From: Chloroflexota bacterium
GTDB lineage: Bacteria; Chloroflexota; Dehalococcoidia; SAR202; GCA-002694895
Length of the DNA stretch: 14,752 nt
Reading direction: 5' to 3'
Assembly: GCA_002715665.1 (NCBI GenBank)
Contig: PAZO01000019.1
Location: forward strand, 11,495-26,246
A program made the translations under genes and the position numbers. The first letter of the stretch is position 1. Each line of letters starts with the position of its first letter. The notes below the pieces were generated by a model. It had not been told where the DNA came from. It worked only from the letters and a program-made list of their open reading frames with translations, and searched no databases. Of the stretch, positions 1-6,617 are shown piece after piece.

Positions 1-129
1 GAACAAGATAAATTGATCTATGTTGATAACTTGAATTTAAACGAAGGTGAAATGGTTGATGTGAAAATTGATTATGTCGGACCTTGGGCTATGAAAGGAA
101 AAGTTATTTCATATGTGAATCAAGCATAA
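1..129 (+). CDS. miaB: MiaB-type tRNA methylthiotransferase, C-terminal TRAM domain (partial)
   Basis: Reading frame 1 is open from the left edge and ends at TAA 127-129, giving the last 42 residues of a protein whose start lies outside the window. The fragment has the pattern of the TRAM domain that closes radical-SAM methylthiotransferases: a DKLIYVD strand, a glycine, VDVKI, then GPWAMKGKV. This matches the 'V-I...WSL-G' ending usual in MiaB, which adds the 2-methylthio group to i6A37 of tRNAs. The radical-SAM CxxxCxxC and UPF0004 domains would be upstream and cannot be checked. RimO or MtaB also carry TRAM domains and are the main alternatives. It is the only plus-strand gene seen. Its 3' end overlaps the dtd 3' end by 26 bp. 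Confidence 0.7.
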   Translation, partial: EQDKLIYVDNLNLNEGEMVDVKIDYVGPWAMKGKVISYVNQA

Positions 130-550
130 TTGTTACTGGGCCGTCATTAATTAAATTAATTTCCATTTTAGCGCCGAATTCTCCAGTTTTAATTACAAGA
201 CCCGTTTTTTGAAATTGATTTACAGTATTGTTATATAATTTTTCAGCCTCATAAGGAGGAGCGGAATTAAAAAAACCAGGTCGTCTTCCTTTAGTAGTAT
301 CAGCATGTAAGGTGAACTGACTTACGATTAATAATTCTGCTCTGATATCAATGGCGCTAAAATTAAATTTGTCATTTTCATCTGAAAATATTCTCAAATT
401 TGTAGATTTTTCAATAATATATTTAATATCTTCTTCTGTATCATCTTTATGTACTCCGACTAAGATTAACAGACCTTTGTTAATACTAGAATATTCCGTG
501 TTATTTATAGATACACTTGCTTTATTTACTCTTTGTATTAGAGCTTTCAT
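104..550 (-). CDS. dtd: D-aminoacyl-tRNA deacylase
   Basis: The 148-residue protein is the usual full length for DTD, which hydrolyses D-amino acids (and glycine mischarged on tRNA-Ala) from tRNA. It begins with the typical MKALIQRV strand. The SQFTLHAD active-site motif lies at residues 77-84, GRRPGF at 88-93, and the NDGPVT motif carrying the cross-subunit Gly-Pro near residues 136-140. These are the two signatures that define the family and its chirality-proofreading pocket. The enzyme acts as a cytosolic homodimer. The ATG at 550 overlaps the stop of the preceding fmdB-like gene as ATGA, so translation is probably coupled. The stop is TAA at 104-106, inside the convergent MiaB coding end. 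No terminator is visible between them. Confidence 0.96.
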   Translation of the reverse strand: MKALIQRVNKASVSINNTEYSSINKGLLILVGVHKDDTEEDIKYIIEKSTNLRIFSDENDKFNFSAIDIRAELLIVSQFTLHADTTKGRRPGFFNSAPPYEAEKLYNNTVNQFQKTGLVIKTGEFGAKMEINLINDGPVTIMLDSHMK

Positions 551-831
551 TCTGAAGACTTATTTGAGGTCTTTGATTTATTACTAGATTTTTTTTTCTC
601 AGGCTCTTTTTTAGAAGACGCTGGTTTAGAAGTTGATGAATCAGATTTTTTTGCATAATCATTTACGTACCATCCACTTCCTTTAAAAACTACAGGAACT
701 ACAGAAAATTGTCTTTGACATTCTTCATCACAATCTTTTTGAATACATTTTGCAACGGGCTTTGAATCAAAGCTCTGCTTTACATCAAATTTAATTTCAC
801 AAGTTTTACAATAATATTCGTAAGTTGGCAT
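547..831 (-). CDS. FmdB-family zinc ribbon protein
   Basis: The 94-residue protein starts with MPTYEYYCKTC, the hallmark of the FmdB/CxxC small zinc ribbon family. Cys8 and Cys11 form the first knuckle. Cys29 and Cys34 (with Cys38 nearby) can form the second, with the second pair spaced wider than the usual CxxC. A KGSGWYVNDY segment near residues 50-59 resembles the KGSGFY-TD ending seen in several phyla. Residues 62-94 are a low-complexity Ser/Lys/Glu tail that is probably disordered. The family is named after a putative regulator of formamidase genes, but its function is unproven in most bacteria. It lies 53 bp after purL, has its own candidate promoter, and overlaps the dtd start by 4 bp. 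Confidence 0.88.
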   Translation of the reverse strand: MPTYEYYCKTCEIKFDVKQSFDSKPVAKCIQKDCDEECQRQFSVVPVVFKGSGWYVNDYAKKSDSSTSKPASSKKEPEKKKSSNKSKTSNKSSE

Positions 832-861
832 TTTTTTTAAGATATATGTTAAGTTACATAA

Positions 862-888
862 ATTATATCATGAGAAATGATATGTCAA
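862..888 (-). promoter_or_regulatory. Candidate sigma70-like promoter for fmdB-dtd
   Basis: Read on the minus strand, a perfect -35 box TTGACA (883-888) overlaps the purL stop codon. It is followed after 15 bp by a perfect -10 box TATAAT (862-867). The spacing is 2 bp shorter than optimal. The predicted start is near 855, about 24 nt before the fmdB ATG. The two exact consensus boxes support the call. The short spacer and the AT-rich background reduce certainty. Confidence 0.5.
865..883. repeat. 7-bp perfect inverted repeat between purL and fmdB
   Basis: ATATCAT (865-871) and ATGATAT (877-883) are perfect inverted copies separated by 5 bp. The dyad lies almost exactly between the -35 and -10 boxes of the candidate fmdB promoter and just after the purL stop. 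It could be an operator or a weak 3' hairpin of the purL transcript. No U-run follows it on the minus strand, so it does not look like a standard intrinsic terminator. Confidence 0.45.
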
Positions 889-3086
889 TTAGATATTTGT
901 CCTAGTTTTTTTAACCATTTTTGTTTTAGCAATAATAAATCTAATACAAGATTGTCATTAATATATAATTCAGGATTGTTATTTACTTCACCAATTTTTA
1001 GATATGGGACGTTTGATGATTTCAGTTCAGTTATAAGTGAATTTTCATTAGATTTATCTATGGATACTATTATTCTTGAATTCACTTCACCAAATAATGA
1101 AGGGATCAGGTAGGACTTATCTATTTCATATGTAAATCTAAATCCTTTATCCCCTAAAAGGCATTGCTCGATTAGAGATACCAATAAACCACCATCACTA
1201 CAATCATTTGCTGAATTAATCAAATTTTGTTTTATTAAATTGATGTTTAATTGATGTAATTCTTTTTCTTTATTTAAGTCTAATGAAGGTATTCCGCTTA
1301 TTGAATTGTAAAAATGATTTTCATATTCTGAACCTAATAAAGTTTCTTCATCTAGATTTAAGTCTTTAGATCCTAATAAGTAAACAAGGTCATTTCCATT
1401 TGTAAAATTAGATTTTATTATTTTATTTTTGTTTTTGTTAATTCCTAGTGTGCTTATTATAGGGGTAGGTTTAATTGATCCAGTGTTTGTTTCATTGTAT
1501 AAACTTACATTTCCACTTATAACAGGTGCATTAAAAAATTCACTTGCCTCAGATAATGCAGTTGTTGCCTTGTCGAGCTGATAGTAAATTTCAGGGTTTT
1601 CAGGATTACCAAAATTTAAACAATTTGTTATTGCAAGTGGAGTACCTCCTAATGTGCTAATATTTCTACAGGATTCAGCTACAGTAATTAAAGTCCCAAG
1701 ATATGGATCGAATGAGCAATATCTTGAATTTCCGTCAGTACTTAAAAGTAAGATATCACCAGTTTCTTTTATTCTTATACCTGCAGAACTATGTCCTGGA
1801 GTGATTACAGTATTATTTTGGACTTGATGGTCATATCTTTGGAATACAGTATTTCTTGAACTCAAATTATTACTAGTTACAAAATCATAGATATGTTCAG
1901 TAAGATTTTGAAAATCCATATTAAATTTTGGTTTGTTTATTTTGGATTGTGCTTTTTGAGGTTTAAGCGTATACGTTGGGCAATCTACTAATGGTGAGAT
2001 TGGTATATTCGCTACCAACTCATTTTTATAATATATATTTATATTAGGCTCGCTTATTACTTCTCCTATCTTGTAGGCTTCAATATCCCATTTTTCAAAT
2101 ATTTTAATTATTGATTCTTGACTTCCAGGTTTGCATACAATAAGCATTCGTTCTTGGGATTCTGAAAGCATTATTTCATAAGGACTCATTGTATTATCTC
2201 TTAGTTTGACACTATCTAAATTTAATATTATGCCTTTTCCAGATCTATCGGCGGCTTCAACAGTTGAACTAGTTAATCCTGCAGCTCCTAAGTCTTGAAG
2301 CCCAACAAACCCTTTTTCATTAACTACTTCTAAGCAAGCTTCAATTAATAATTTTTCTATGAATGGATCACCTACTTGTACTGTTGATTTTGATGTTGAT
2401 TCTTCTTCTAAGGTTTGCGATGCTAATCCCGATGCTCCATGAATTCCATCTTTTCCTGTTCTTGATCCAGCTAATATTAATACATTACCTACTTCACCAA
2501 CTTTAGCTTCAACTATTTCATTTTGTTTTACTATCCCTAGACAAAATGCATTTACTAGTGGATTGTTATTATAGCTTTCATCAAAAACTATTTCTCCCCC
2601 CACATTAGGTATCCCTATACAGTTTCCATATTCAGAAATTCCAGATATTACACCATTGAATATATGGATATCGTTTTTTAAACTCATATCTCCAAATCGC
2701 AAAGAATTCATTAGAGCTACAGGTCTCGCTCCCATAGCTAAAATATCTCTTACAATTCCTCCTACACCTGTAGCAGCACCTTGTACAGGCTCAACAGCAG
2801 ATGGATGGTTATGAGATTCTATTTTGAAAACTGCAGCTAGTCCGTTTCCAATATCTACTGCCCCGGCATTTTGGCTGCCAGCATCAACAAGAATATTTTC
2901 ATTTGTAAATTTAAATTTTTTTAATAAAGGTTTAGAATGTTGATATCCACAATGCTCACTCCATAATGAACCAAACAAACCCAACTCCAAATCATTAGGT
3001 TCTCTGCCGATTTTTTGGATGATCATATCGTATTCTGATTTTTTTAAAGCAAGATCATATAGTTTTTTTTCTAAATCTTTTTTCAT
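885..3086 (-). CDS. purL: Phosphoribosylformylglycinamidine synthase subunit PurL
   Basis: This is the synthetase subunit of FGAM synthase, step 4 of purine synthesis: FGAR + ATP + ammonia (from PurQ) gives FGAM. At 733 residues it is the small, Bacillus/Thermotoga-type PurL that works in a complex with PurS and PurQ, not the ~1300-residue fused enzyme. Visible signatures include WSEHCGYQHSK at 42-52, the metal/ATP-binding ESHNHPS at 90-96 followed by a glycine-rich GAATGVGG segment, and DLGAAGLTSS near the middle. The two AIRS-type halves are both present. The ATG at 3086 lies 2 nt after the stop of the upstream EamA half-gene, so it is in the same transcription unit as purQ. It has no visible Shine-Dalgarno sequence. 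purS is not in the window. Confidence 0.97.
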   Translation of the reverse strand: MKKDLEKKLYDLALKKSEYDMIIQKIGREPNDLELGLFGSLWSEHCGYQHSKPLLKKFKFTNENILVDAGSQNAGAVDIGNGLAAVFKIESHNHPSAVEPVQGAATGVGGIVRDILAMGARPVALMNSLRFGDMSLKNDIHIFNGVISGISEYGNCIGIPNVGGEIVFDESYNNNPLVNAFCLGIVKQNEIVEAKVGEVGNVLILAGSRTGKDGIHGASGLASQTLEEESTSKSTVQVGDPFIEKLLIEACLEVVNEKGFVGLQDLGAAGLTSSTVEAADRSGKGIILNLDSVKLRDNTMSPYEIMLSESQERMLIVCKPGSQESIIKIFEKWDIEAYKIGEVISEPNINIYYKNELVANIPISPLVDCPTYTLKPQKAQSKINKPKFNMDFQNLTEHIYDFVTSNNLSSRNTVFQRYDHQVQNNTVITPGHSSAGIRIKETGDILLLSTDGNSRYCSFDPYLGTLITVAESCRNISTLGGTPLAITNCLNFGNPENPEIYYQLDKATTALSEASEFFNAPVISGNVSLYNETNTGSIKPTPIISTLGINKNKNKIIKSNFTNGNDLVYLLGSKDLNLDEETLLGSEYENHFYNSISGIPSLDLNKEKELHQLNINLIKQNLINSANDCSDGGLLVSLIEQCLLGDKGFRFTYEIDKSYLIPSLFGEVNSRIIVSIDKSNENSLITELKSSNVPYLKIGEVNNNPELYINDNLVLDLLLLKQKWLKKLGQISN

Positions 3087-3088
3087 TG

Positions 3089-3541
3089 CTATTTGGATAA
3101 AATAATTAAGGTTACTCCTAAGATTATCATAACTGCACCAATTAAAGTAGAAATATTTTGTTTTTCTACTTTTCTTAAGAAAAGAAAACTAAAAAATATC
3201 GCAAAAAGTGGGTAAGAACCAGTTATTGGTGCAACAATAAACACAGGCGCATTATTCATTGCGTAATATTGTGAACCGACACCTGTGCTTCCTGCCATTC
3301 CAGCCAGGAATAAAAATAAGAAAGTTTTTTTATTGATTTTTTTTATATTTACTAATTGCTTATGGTATATAGTTATCAGAATAGTAAATCCAAAAAATAA
3401 TGCAAAGCTAGTTGCTATTAGAGGATCAGCTATATCATTAACAATAGCTTTTGCTAAATTTGCGCTTATTCCATAAGAACCTGCAGCTCCAAGAGAAGCT
3501 AAATAGCCGAATAATTTTTTTTTAGAATTTGAAACTTCCAT
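3089..3541 (-). CDS. EamA/DMT-family transporter, C-terminal half
   Basis: The 150-residue hydrophobic protein has about five predicted membrane helices (roughly 11-32, 41-60, 72-92, 96-121 and 126-148), which is one EamA repeat of the drug/metabolite transporter superfamily. The fourth-helix region PITGSYPLFAIFFSFLFL followed by a charged EKQ turn is characteristic of the family. Its ATG (3539-3541) immediately follows the TAG stop of the other half (3542-3544) and is in the same reading frame. The two genes together therefore have the length and topology of one normal ten-helix EamA protein of about 290 residues, interrupted by one stop codon. No Shine-Dalgarno sequence precedes the ATG. 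The substrate is unknown. The position between purQ and purL does not prove a purine-related cargo. Confidence 0.82.
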   Translation of the reverse strand: MEVSNSKKKLFGYLASLGAAGSYGISANLAKAIVNDIADPLIATSFALFFGFTILITIYHKQLVNIKKINKKTFLFLFLAGMAGSTGVGSQYYAMNNAPVFIVAPITGSYPLFAIFFSFLFLRKVEKQNISTLIGAVMIILGVTLIILSK

Positions 3542-3964
3542 CTACTTTGATTTTGTTATAAATATGATTCCAATAGTAACTAATATGATTCCTATTCCTA
3601 TAAATATATTAGGACTTTCTCCTAACAATAATATTGCAAGTATAGTAGCAAATAAAGTTGAAGTTCCAACTAAAGGAGTTGATTTCGAGACTCCAACAAA
3701 TTTGACTCCTGTATAATTCAATAATCTGCCTAAGGCAAAAGTGAATACTCCGGCAGCAAAAAACCATACCATATGAATTGGTTTAATGTTGTTAAACTTT
3801 TCAAATTGAAAAATTGATGTAATTGAAAACATAACAATAGTACTAAAGAATAAAGAAACTATAGTTCCCAATCTTGTATCTATTTTTTCTAAAGCAATTT
3901 TTGTGAATACAGCTGATGCCCCCCAACCTGAAGCAGCAATAAGTGCAAATAAGATTCCTATCAT
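3542..3964 (-). CDS. EamA/DMT-family transporter, N-terminal half
   Basis: The 140-residue protein starts MIGILFALIAASGWG, the typical first helix of EamA transporters, and contains about five membrane helices ending near residue 137. I chose the ATG at 3964 because the family's N-terminus begins exactly there and because it overlaps the purQ stop as ATGA. The longer reading frame reaching 4036 adds a basic, non-membrane stretch that lies wholly within purQ. TAG at 3542-3544 ends the gene and is followed directly and in frame by the ATG of the second half. The pair may form a heterodimer of half-transporters, may be one protein made by readthrough, or may be a recent nonsense mutation or sequence error. 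All are compatible with the bases seen. Confidence 0.82.
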   Translation of the reverse strand: MIGILFALIAASGWGASAVFTKIALEKIDTRLGTIVSLFFSTIVMFSITSIFQFEKFNNIKPIHMVWFFAAGVFTFALGRLLNYTGVKFVGVSKSTPLVGTSTLFATILAILLLGESPNIFIGIGIILVTIGIIFITKSK

Positions 3965-4665
3965 GCTAAGCTGACACTTTTCATAATAGATTTGAATATA
4001 TAATTTCCGTCTGTGCTTCCGAGTTCTTTTTCGCAACTTCTTTCTGGATGAGGCATCATCCCAAGAACATTTTGTTTTTTGTTAATTATCCCTGCAATAT
4101 TATTAACTGATCCATTAGGATTAAAGTCATCAGTAATTTCTCCATTGCTTGATGAGTATCTAAATAAAATTCGGTTATTATTTTCCAATTCTGAAATAGT
4201 ATCAGGATCTGCAAAATAATTTCCTTCACCATGAGAAATTGGGATATTTAAAATCTGATTGTTATTACATTCATTTGTGAAAGTAGAGTTGTTATTTTGT
4301 ACTTTAAGATGTGTGTTTGAACATCGGAATTCCATTACATTGTTTGGCAGTAATATCCCTGGTAACAAATTAGCTTCGCATAATATTTGAAATCCATTGC
4401 AAATTCCAATAACAGGCTTCCCACTATCTGCAAATTTTATTATTTCATTCATTACAGGCGAAAATCTTGCTATTGCTCCTGGTCGCAAATAATCCCCGTA
4501 AGAGAAACCTCCAGGCAAAATTAGGCAATCAACATTTTTCAGATCCGTTTCTTTGTGCCATATGTATATTGATTGATTCCCTAGGATTGTATTTACAGCA
4601 TGGTAACAATCTTTATCGCTCCAAGTACCCGGGAAAACTACTATTCCAAATTTTGTTTTCTTCAT
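3961..4665 (-). CDS. purQ: Phosphoribosylformylglycinamidine synthase subunit PurQ (glutaminase)
   Basis: This class I glutamine amidotransferase supplies ammonia from glutamine to PurL. The 234-residue length is normal for PurQ. The oxyanion-hole segment PGGFSYGDYLRPGA is at 51-64. The nucleophile Cys89 sits in GICNGFQ, and His206 and Glu208 in PHPER complete the catalytic triad. The ATG at 4665 is 2 nt after the yqeY stop (4668). The stop overlaps the next gene (EamA N-half) by 4 bp, so the block yqeY-purQ-EamA-purL is probably translated as a coupled operon. In most bacteria of this PurL type purS precedes purQ. Here yqeY occupies that place. Confidence 0.97.
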   Translation of the reverse strand: MKKTKFGIVVFPGTWSDKDCYHAVNTILGNQSIYIWHKETDLKNVDCLILPGGFSYGDYLRPGAIARFSPVMNEIIKFADSGKPVIGICNGFQILCEANLLPGILLPNNVMEFRCSNTHLKVQNNNSTFTNECNNNQILNIPISHGEGNYFADPDTISELENNNRILFRYSSSNGEITDDFNPNGSVNNIAGIINKKQNVLGMMPHPERSCEKELGSTDGNYIFKSIMKSVSLA

Positions 4666-4667
4666 AT

Positions 4668-5114
4668 TTAATTTAATAGCTCCATAACAATTTTGTTAAC
4701 TATTTTTCCCTCTGCTTTACCACCTAATTGTTTCATTAAAAGTGGCATTACTTTGCCAAGATCTTTAACTGATTGGGCATTTGTATCACTAATAGCTTTA
4801 GCTGCTAATTCTTTTATTTTTTCTTCACTGACTTGCTCTGGAAGGAATTGAGATATTATTTCTAGTTCCTGAGATTCTTTTTGTACCAGATCATCTCTGT
4901 TTGCTTTTTCAAAGGCTTCTATACTATCTTTTCTTTGTTGTGCTTGTTTGATTAGAAGTTTTAATACTTCATCCTCACCCAGCTCTTTACCCAATTTTAT
5001 TTCTTCATTGTGGATTGCAGAAAGTATAAATCTGTATACTGATTTCTTGACGTTGTCTTGTTTTTTAATAGAATCTTTTAGATCTTCTTTTATAGAATCA
5101 ATTATTTTTTTCAT
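4668..5114 (-). CDS. GatB/YqeY domain-containing protein
   Basis: The 148-residue protein fits the YqeY family in length, high helix content and sequence. Features include an N-terminal helix rich in Lys/Asp, a QAQQRKDSIEAF segment near 73-84, an EISQFLPEQ motif near 105-113, and a C-terminal stretch in the form DLGKVMPLLMKQLGGKAEGK. The C-terminal fold is shared with the tRNA-binding tail domain of GatB, the Asp-tRNA(Asn)/Glu-tRNA(Gln) amidotransferase subunit, but YqeY's own role is not established. It is the first gene after a good promoter (5142-5169) and directly precedes purQ. gltX lies just upstream, which is suggestive for a tRNA-linked role but is not evidence of one. Confidence 0.92.
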   Translation of the reverse strand: MKKIIDSIKEDLKDSIKKQDNVKKSVYRFILSAIHNEEIKLGKELGEDEVLKLLIKQAQQRKDSIEAFEKANRDDLVQKESQELEIISQFLPEQVSEEKIKELAAKAISDTNAQSVKDLGKVMPLLMKQLGGKAEGKIVNKIVMELLN

Positions 5115-5132
5115 CTGATTATAGAAATTTAT

Positions 5133-5158
5133 TTCAAAGAAAGTATATAATCTTTGAA
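5133..5158. promoter_or_regulatory. Perfect 8-bp dyad (candidate operator) around the yqeY -10 box
   Basis: TTCAAAGA (5133-5140) and TCTTTGAA (5151-5158) are perfect inverted repeats with a 10-bp spacer. The spacer contains the -10 hexamer of the yqeY-pur promoter. The half-site centres are 18 bp apart, near two helical turns, a common arrangement for dimeric repressors. The predicted transcription start falls inside the left arm, so the RNA could not contain both arms. This favours a DNA-binding role over an RNA hairpin. The binding protein is unknown. Confidence 0.45.
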
Positions 5159-5169
5159 TTTTGTGTCAA
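5142..5169 (-). promoter_or_regulatory. Candidate sigma70-like promoter for yqeY-purQ-EamA-purL
   Basis: On the minus strand a perfect TTGACA (5164-5169) is followed after 16 bp by TATACT (5142-5147), five of six matches to TATAAT. The -35 box begins 7 bp after the gltX stop. The expected start is near 5135, leaving a leader of about 20 nt before the yqeY ATG at 5114. This is too short for a riboswitch. No terminator is visible between gltX and this promoter, so readthrough from upstream is also possible. Confidence 0.6.
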
Positions 5170-5176
5170 GTATTAA

Positions 5177-6604
5177 CTAAAGGTAATCAATAGCTGTTTG
5201 TATTCTGATTAATGATTCTTCTTTTTCTAATATATTTAGACAGTCAAATATAGGAGGACTTATCTTTTGATTTGTTATAACTATTCTTAATGTACCTAAG
5301 ACTTGTTTGGGTTTTAAATTTAAATCATCCATTAATTTTTTTAGTTCGTTTTGAAGATTTGATATGCTGAAATCTTTCGTATCAGAAAGAAGTTTAAAAG
5401 ATTTTTCTAAAACTAGTTTACATTGATCTTCACTGTCACACATAGTTATAATTTCTTCTTTTGATTCAAATTTAGGTTTTTTAAATAAAAATTCGGATAG
5501 AATTAAAGAATCATTTAAAGTTTTGGATCTTTCTTTAACCATATTTGCAATTTTTTTAAAATCATATGAAGAGATTATATTAAAATTATTTGGCTCTATT
5601 GAATTTTCAAAAAACATTGATATTTCTTTAGCTAATTCATTTGTATTAATTTCTCTGATGTATTTCCCATTAAACCAATCAAGTTTTTCTTTATTAAAAA
5701 TTGCTGGCGATTTGGAAATTTTGTTTATGTCAAATATATTTTTCAACTCATTTATGCTGAATTGTTCTGTTTTATCATCAAAAGCCCAACCCAATAACAC
5801 TAAAAAATTAAACATTGCAGGTTTAATATATCCCTGATCTATAAAATCTTTTACTGATGTTGCACCATGTCTTTTACTTAGTTTAGTTTTATCAGGTGCT
5901 AGTATCATTGGCAAATGTACAAATGTTGGCATTTCCCATCCTAAAGCTTGATATATGTTAACGTGTTTAGGAAGGCTGGGTAGCCATTCTTCTGCTCTCA
6001 TAACATGAGATATTTTCATCAAATGATCATCGACTACGTTTGCAAAATGATATGTTGGGAATCCATCAGATTTGATGATAACAAAATCATCTAGTTCTTT
6101 ATTATTAAAAGTTATTCCACCTCGTATTTTATCAAAACATTGAGTTTCTCCATTTTGTGGTGATTTAAATCTAATAACATAGGGTTCTGTTTTTGATCGA
6201 GATAAAGATTTTTCTTTATCATAATCTCTGTATCGGCCGTCGTATCTTGTGATTTTATTTTCTGATTTTTGTTTTTGTCTTAGTTCATCTAATTCTTCTT
6301 CTGTTGCAAAACATCGATAAGCCTTATCTTCTTCAATAAGTTTTTGAGAGTATTTTGCATATATGCTTTTTCTTTCTGATTGTATATATAATTCGTCCCA
6401 CTGCATTCCAAGCCATAAAAGTGCTTCTTGTTGTTTTTCTATTCCATTTTTTACTATTCTGGATTGGTCTGTATCTTCAATTCTTAATATAAATTTACCA
6501 TTTTCTTTTTTTGCAAATAACCAATTAAAAATTGCACTTCTAAGGTTTCCAATATGTGGATCTCCAGTTGGGCTTGGTGCGTATCTAACTCTTGTTTCAT
6601 TCAT
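5177..6604 (-). CDS. gltX: Glutamate--tRNA ligase
   Basis: This class I aminoacyl-tRNA synthetase charges tRNA-Glu. From the ATG at 6604 the protein has 475 residues, a standard bacterial GluRS length, and opens with MNETRVRYAPSPTGDPHIGN. The HIGH-type signature is HIGN at 17-20 and the KMSKS-type loop is KLSKR at about 241-245, followed by HGATSV. The C-terminal third is the helical anticodon-binding domain. The Cys-x-Cys zinc motif of some GluRS is absent, as in many homologues. The frame is open further upstream, but those 46 extra codons overlap rluD and have no family counterpart, so I rejected them. The start is 13 nt after the rluD stop. Whether it discriminates tRNA-Glu from tRNA-Gln cannot be judged here. 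Confidence 0.96.
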   Translation of the reverse strand: MNETRVRYAPSPTGDPHIGNLRSAIFNWLFAKKENGKFILRIEDTDQSRIVKNGIEKQQEALLWLGMQWDELYIQSERKSIYAKYSQKLIEEDKAYRCFATEEELDELRQKQKSENKITRYDGRYRDYDKEKSLSRSKTEPYVIRFKSPQNGETQCFDKIRGGITFNNKELDDFVIIKSDGFPTYHFANVVDDHLMKISHVMRAEEWLPSLPKHVNIYQALGWEMPTFVHLPMILAPDKTKLSKRHGATSVKDFIDQGYIKPAMFNFLVLLGWAFDDKTEQFSINELKNIFDINKISKSPAIFNKEKLDWFNGKYIREINTNELAKEISMFFENSIEPNNFNIISSYDFKKIANMVKERSKTLNDSLILSEFLFKKPKFESKEEIITMCDSEDQCKLVLEKSFKLLSDTKDFSISNLQNELKKLMDDLNLKPKQVLGTLRIVITNQKISPPIFDCLNILEKEESLIRIQTAIDYL

Positions 6605-6617
6605 AACTATATTTTTA

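Noticed and set aside
3542..3544. Genome-wide reassignment of TAG to an amino acid
   Set aside because: TAG ends gltX, the Fe-ADH homologue and the second EamA half at the expected family lengths, so it is read as a normal stop in this genome.
3965..4036. Upstream extension of the EamA N-half reading frame
   Set aside because: It lies inside purQ and encodes a basic non-membrane stretch. The ATG at 3964 matches the usual EamA N-terminus and overlaps the purQ stop as ATGA.
5115..5163. Purine riboswitch or other leader element ahead of yqeY-purQ
   Set aside because: The predicted leader is only about 20 nt. The inverted repeat flanks the -10 box, so the transcript cannot contain both arms.
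5523..5837. Plus-strand open frame opposite gltX, and similar short frames at 6363-6650 and 14170-14475
   Set aside because: All lie wholly opposite well-supported genes and have hydrophobic low-complexity translations typical of antisense AT-rich DNA.
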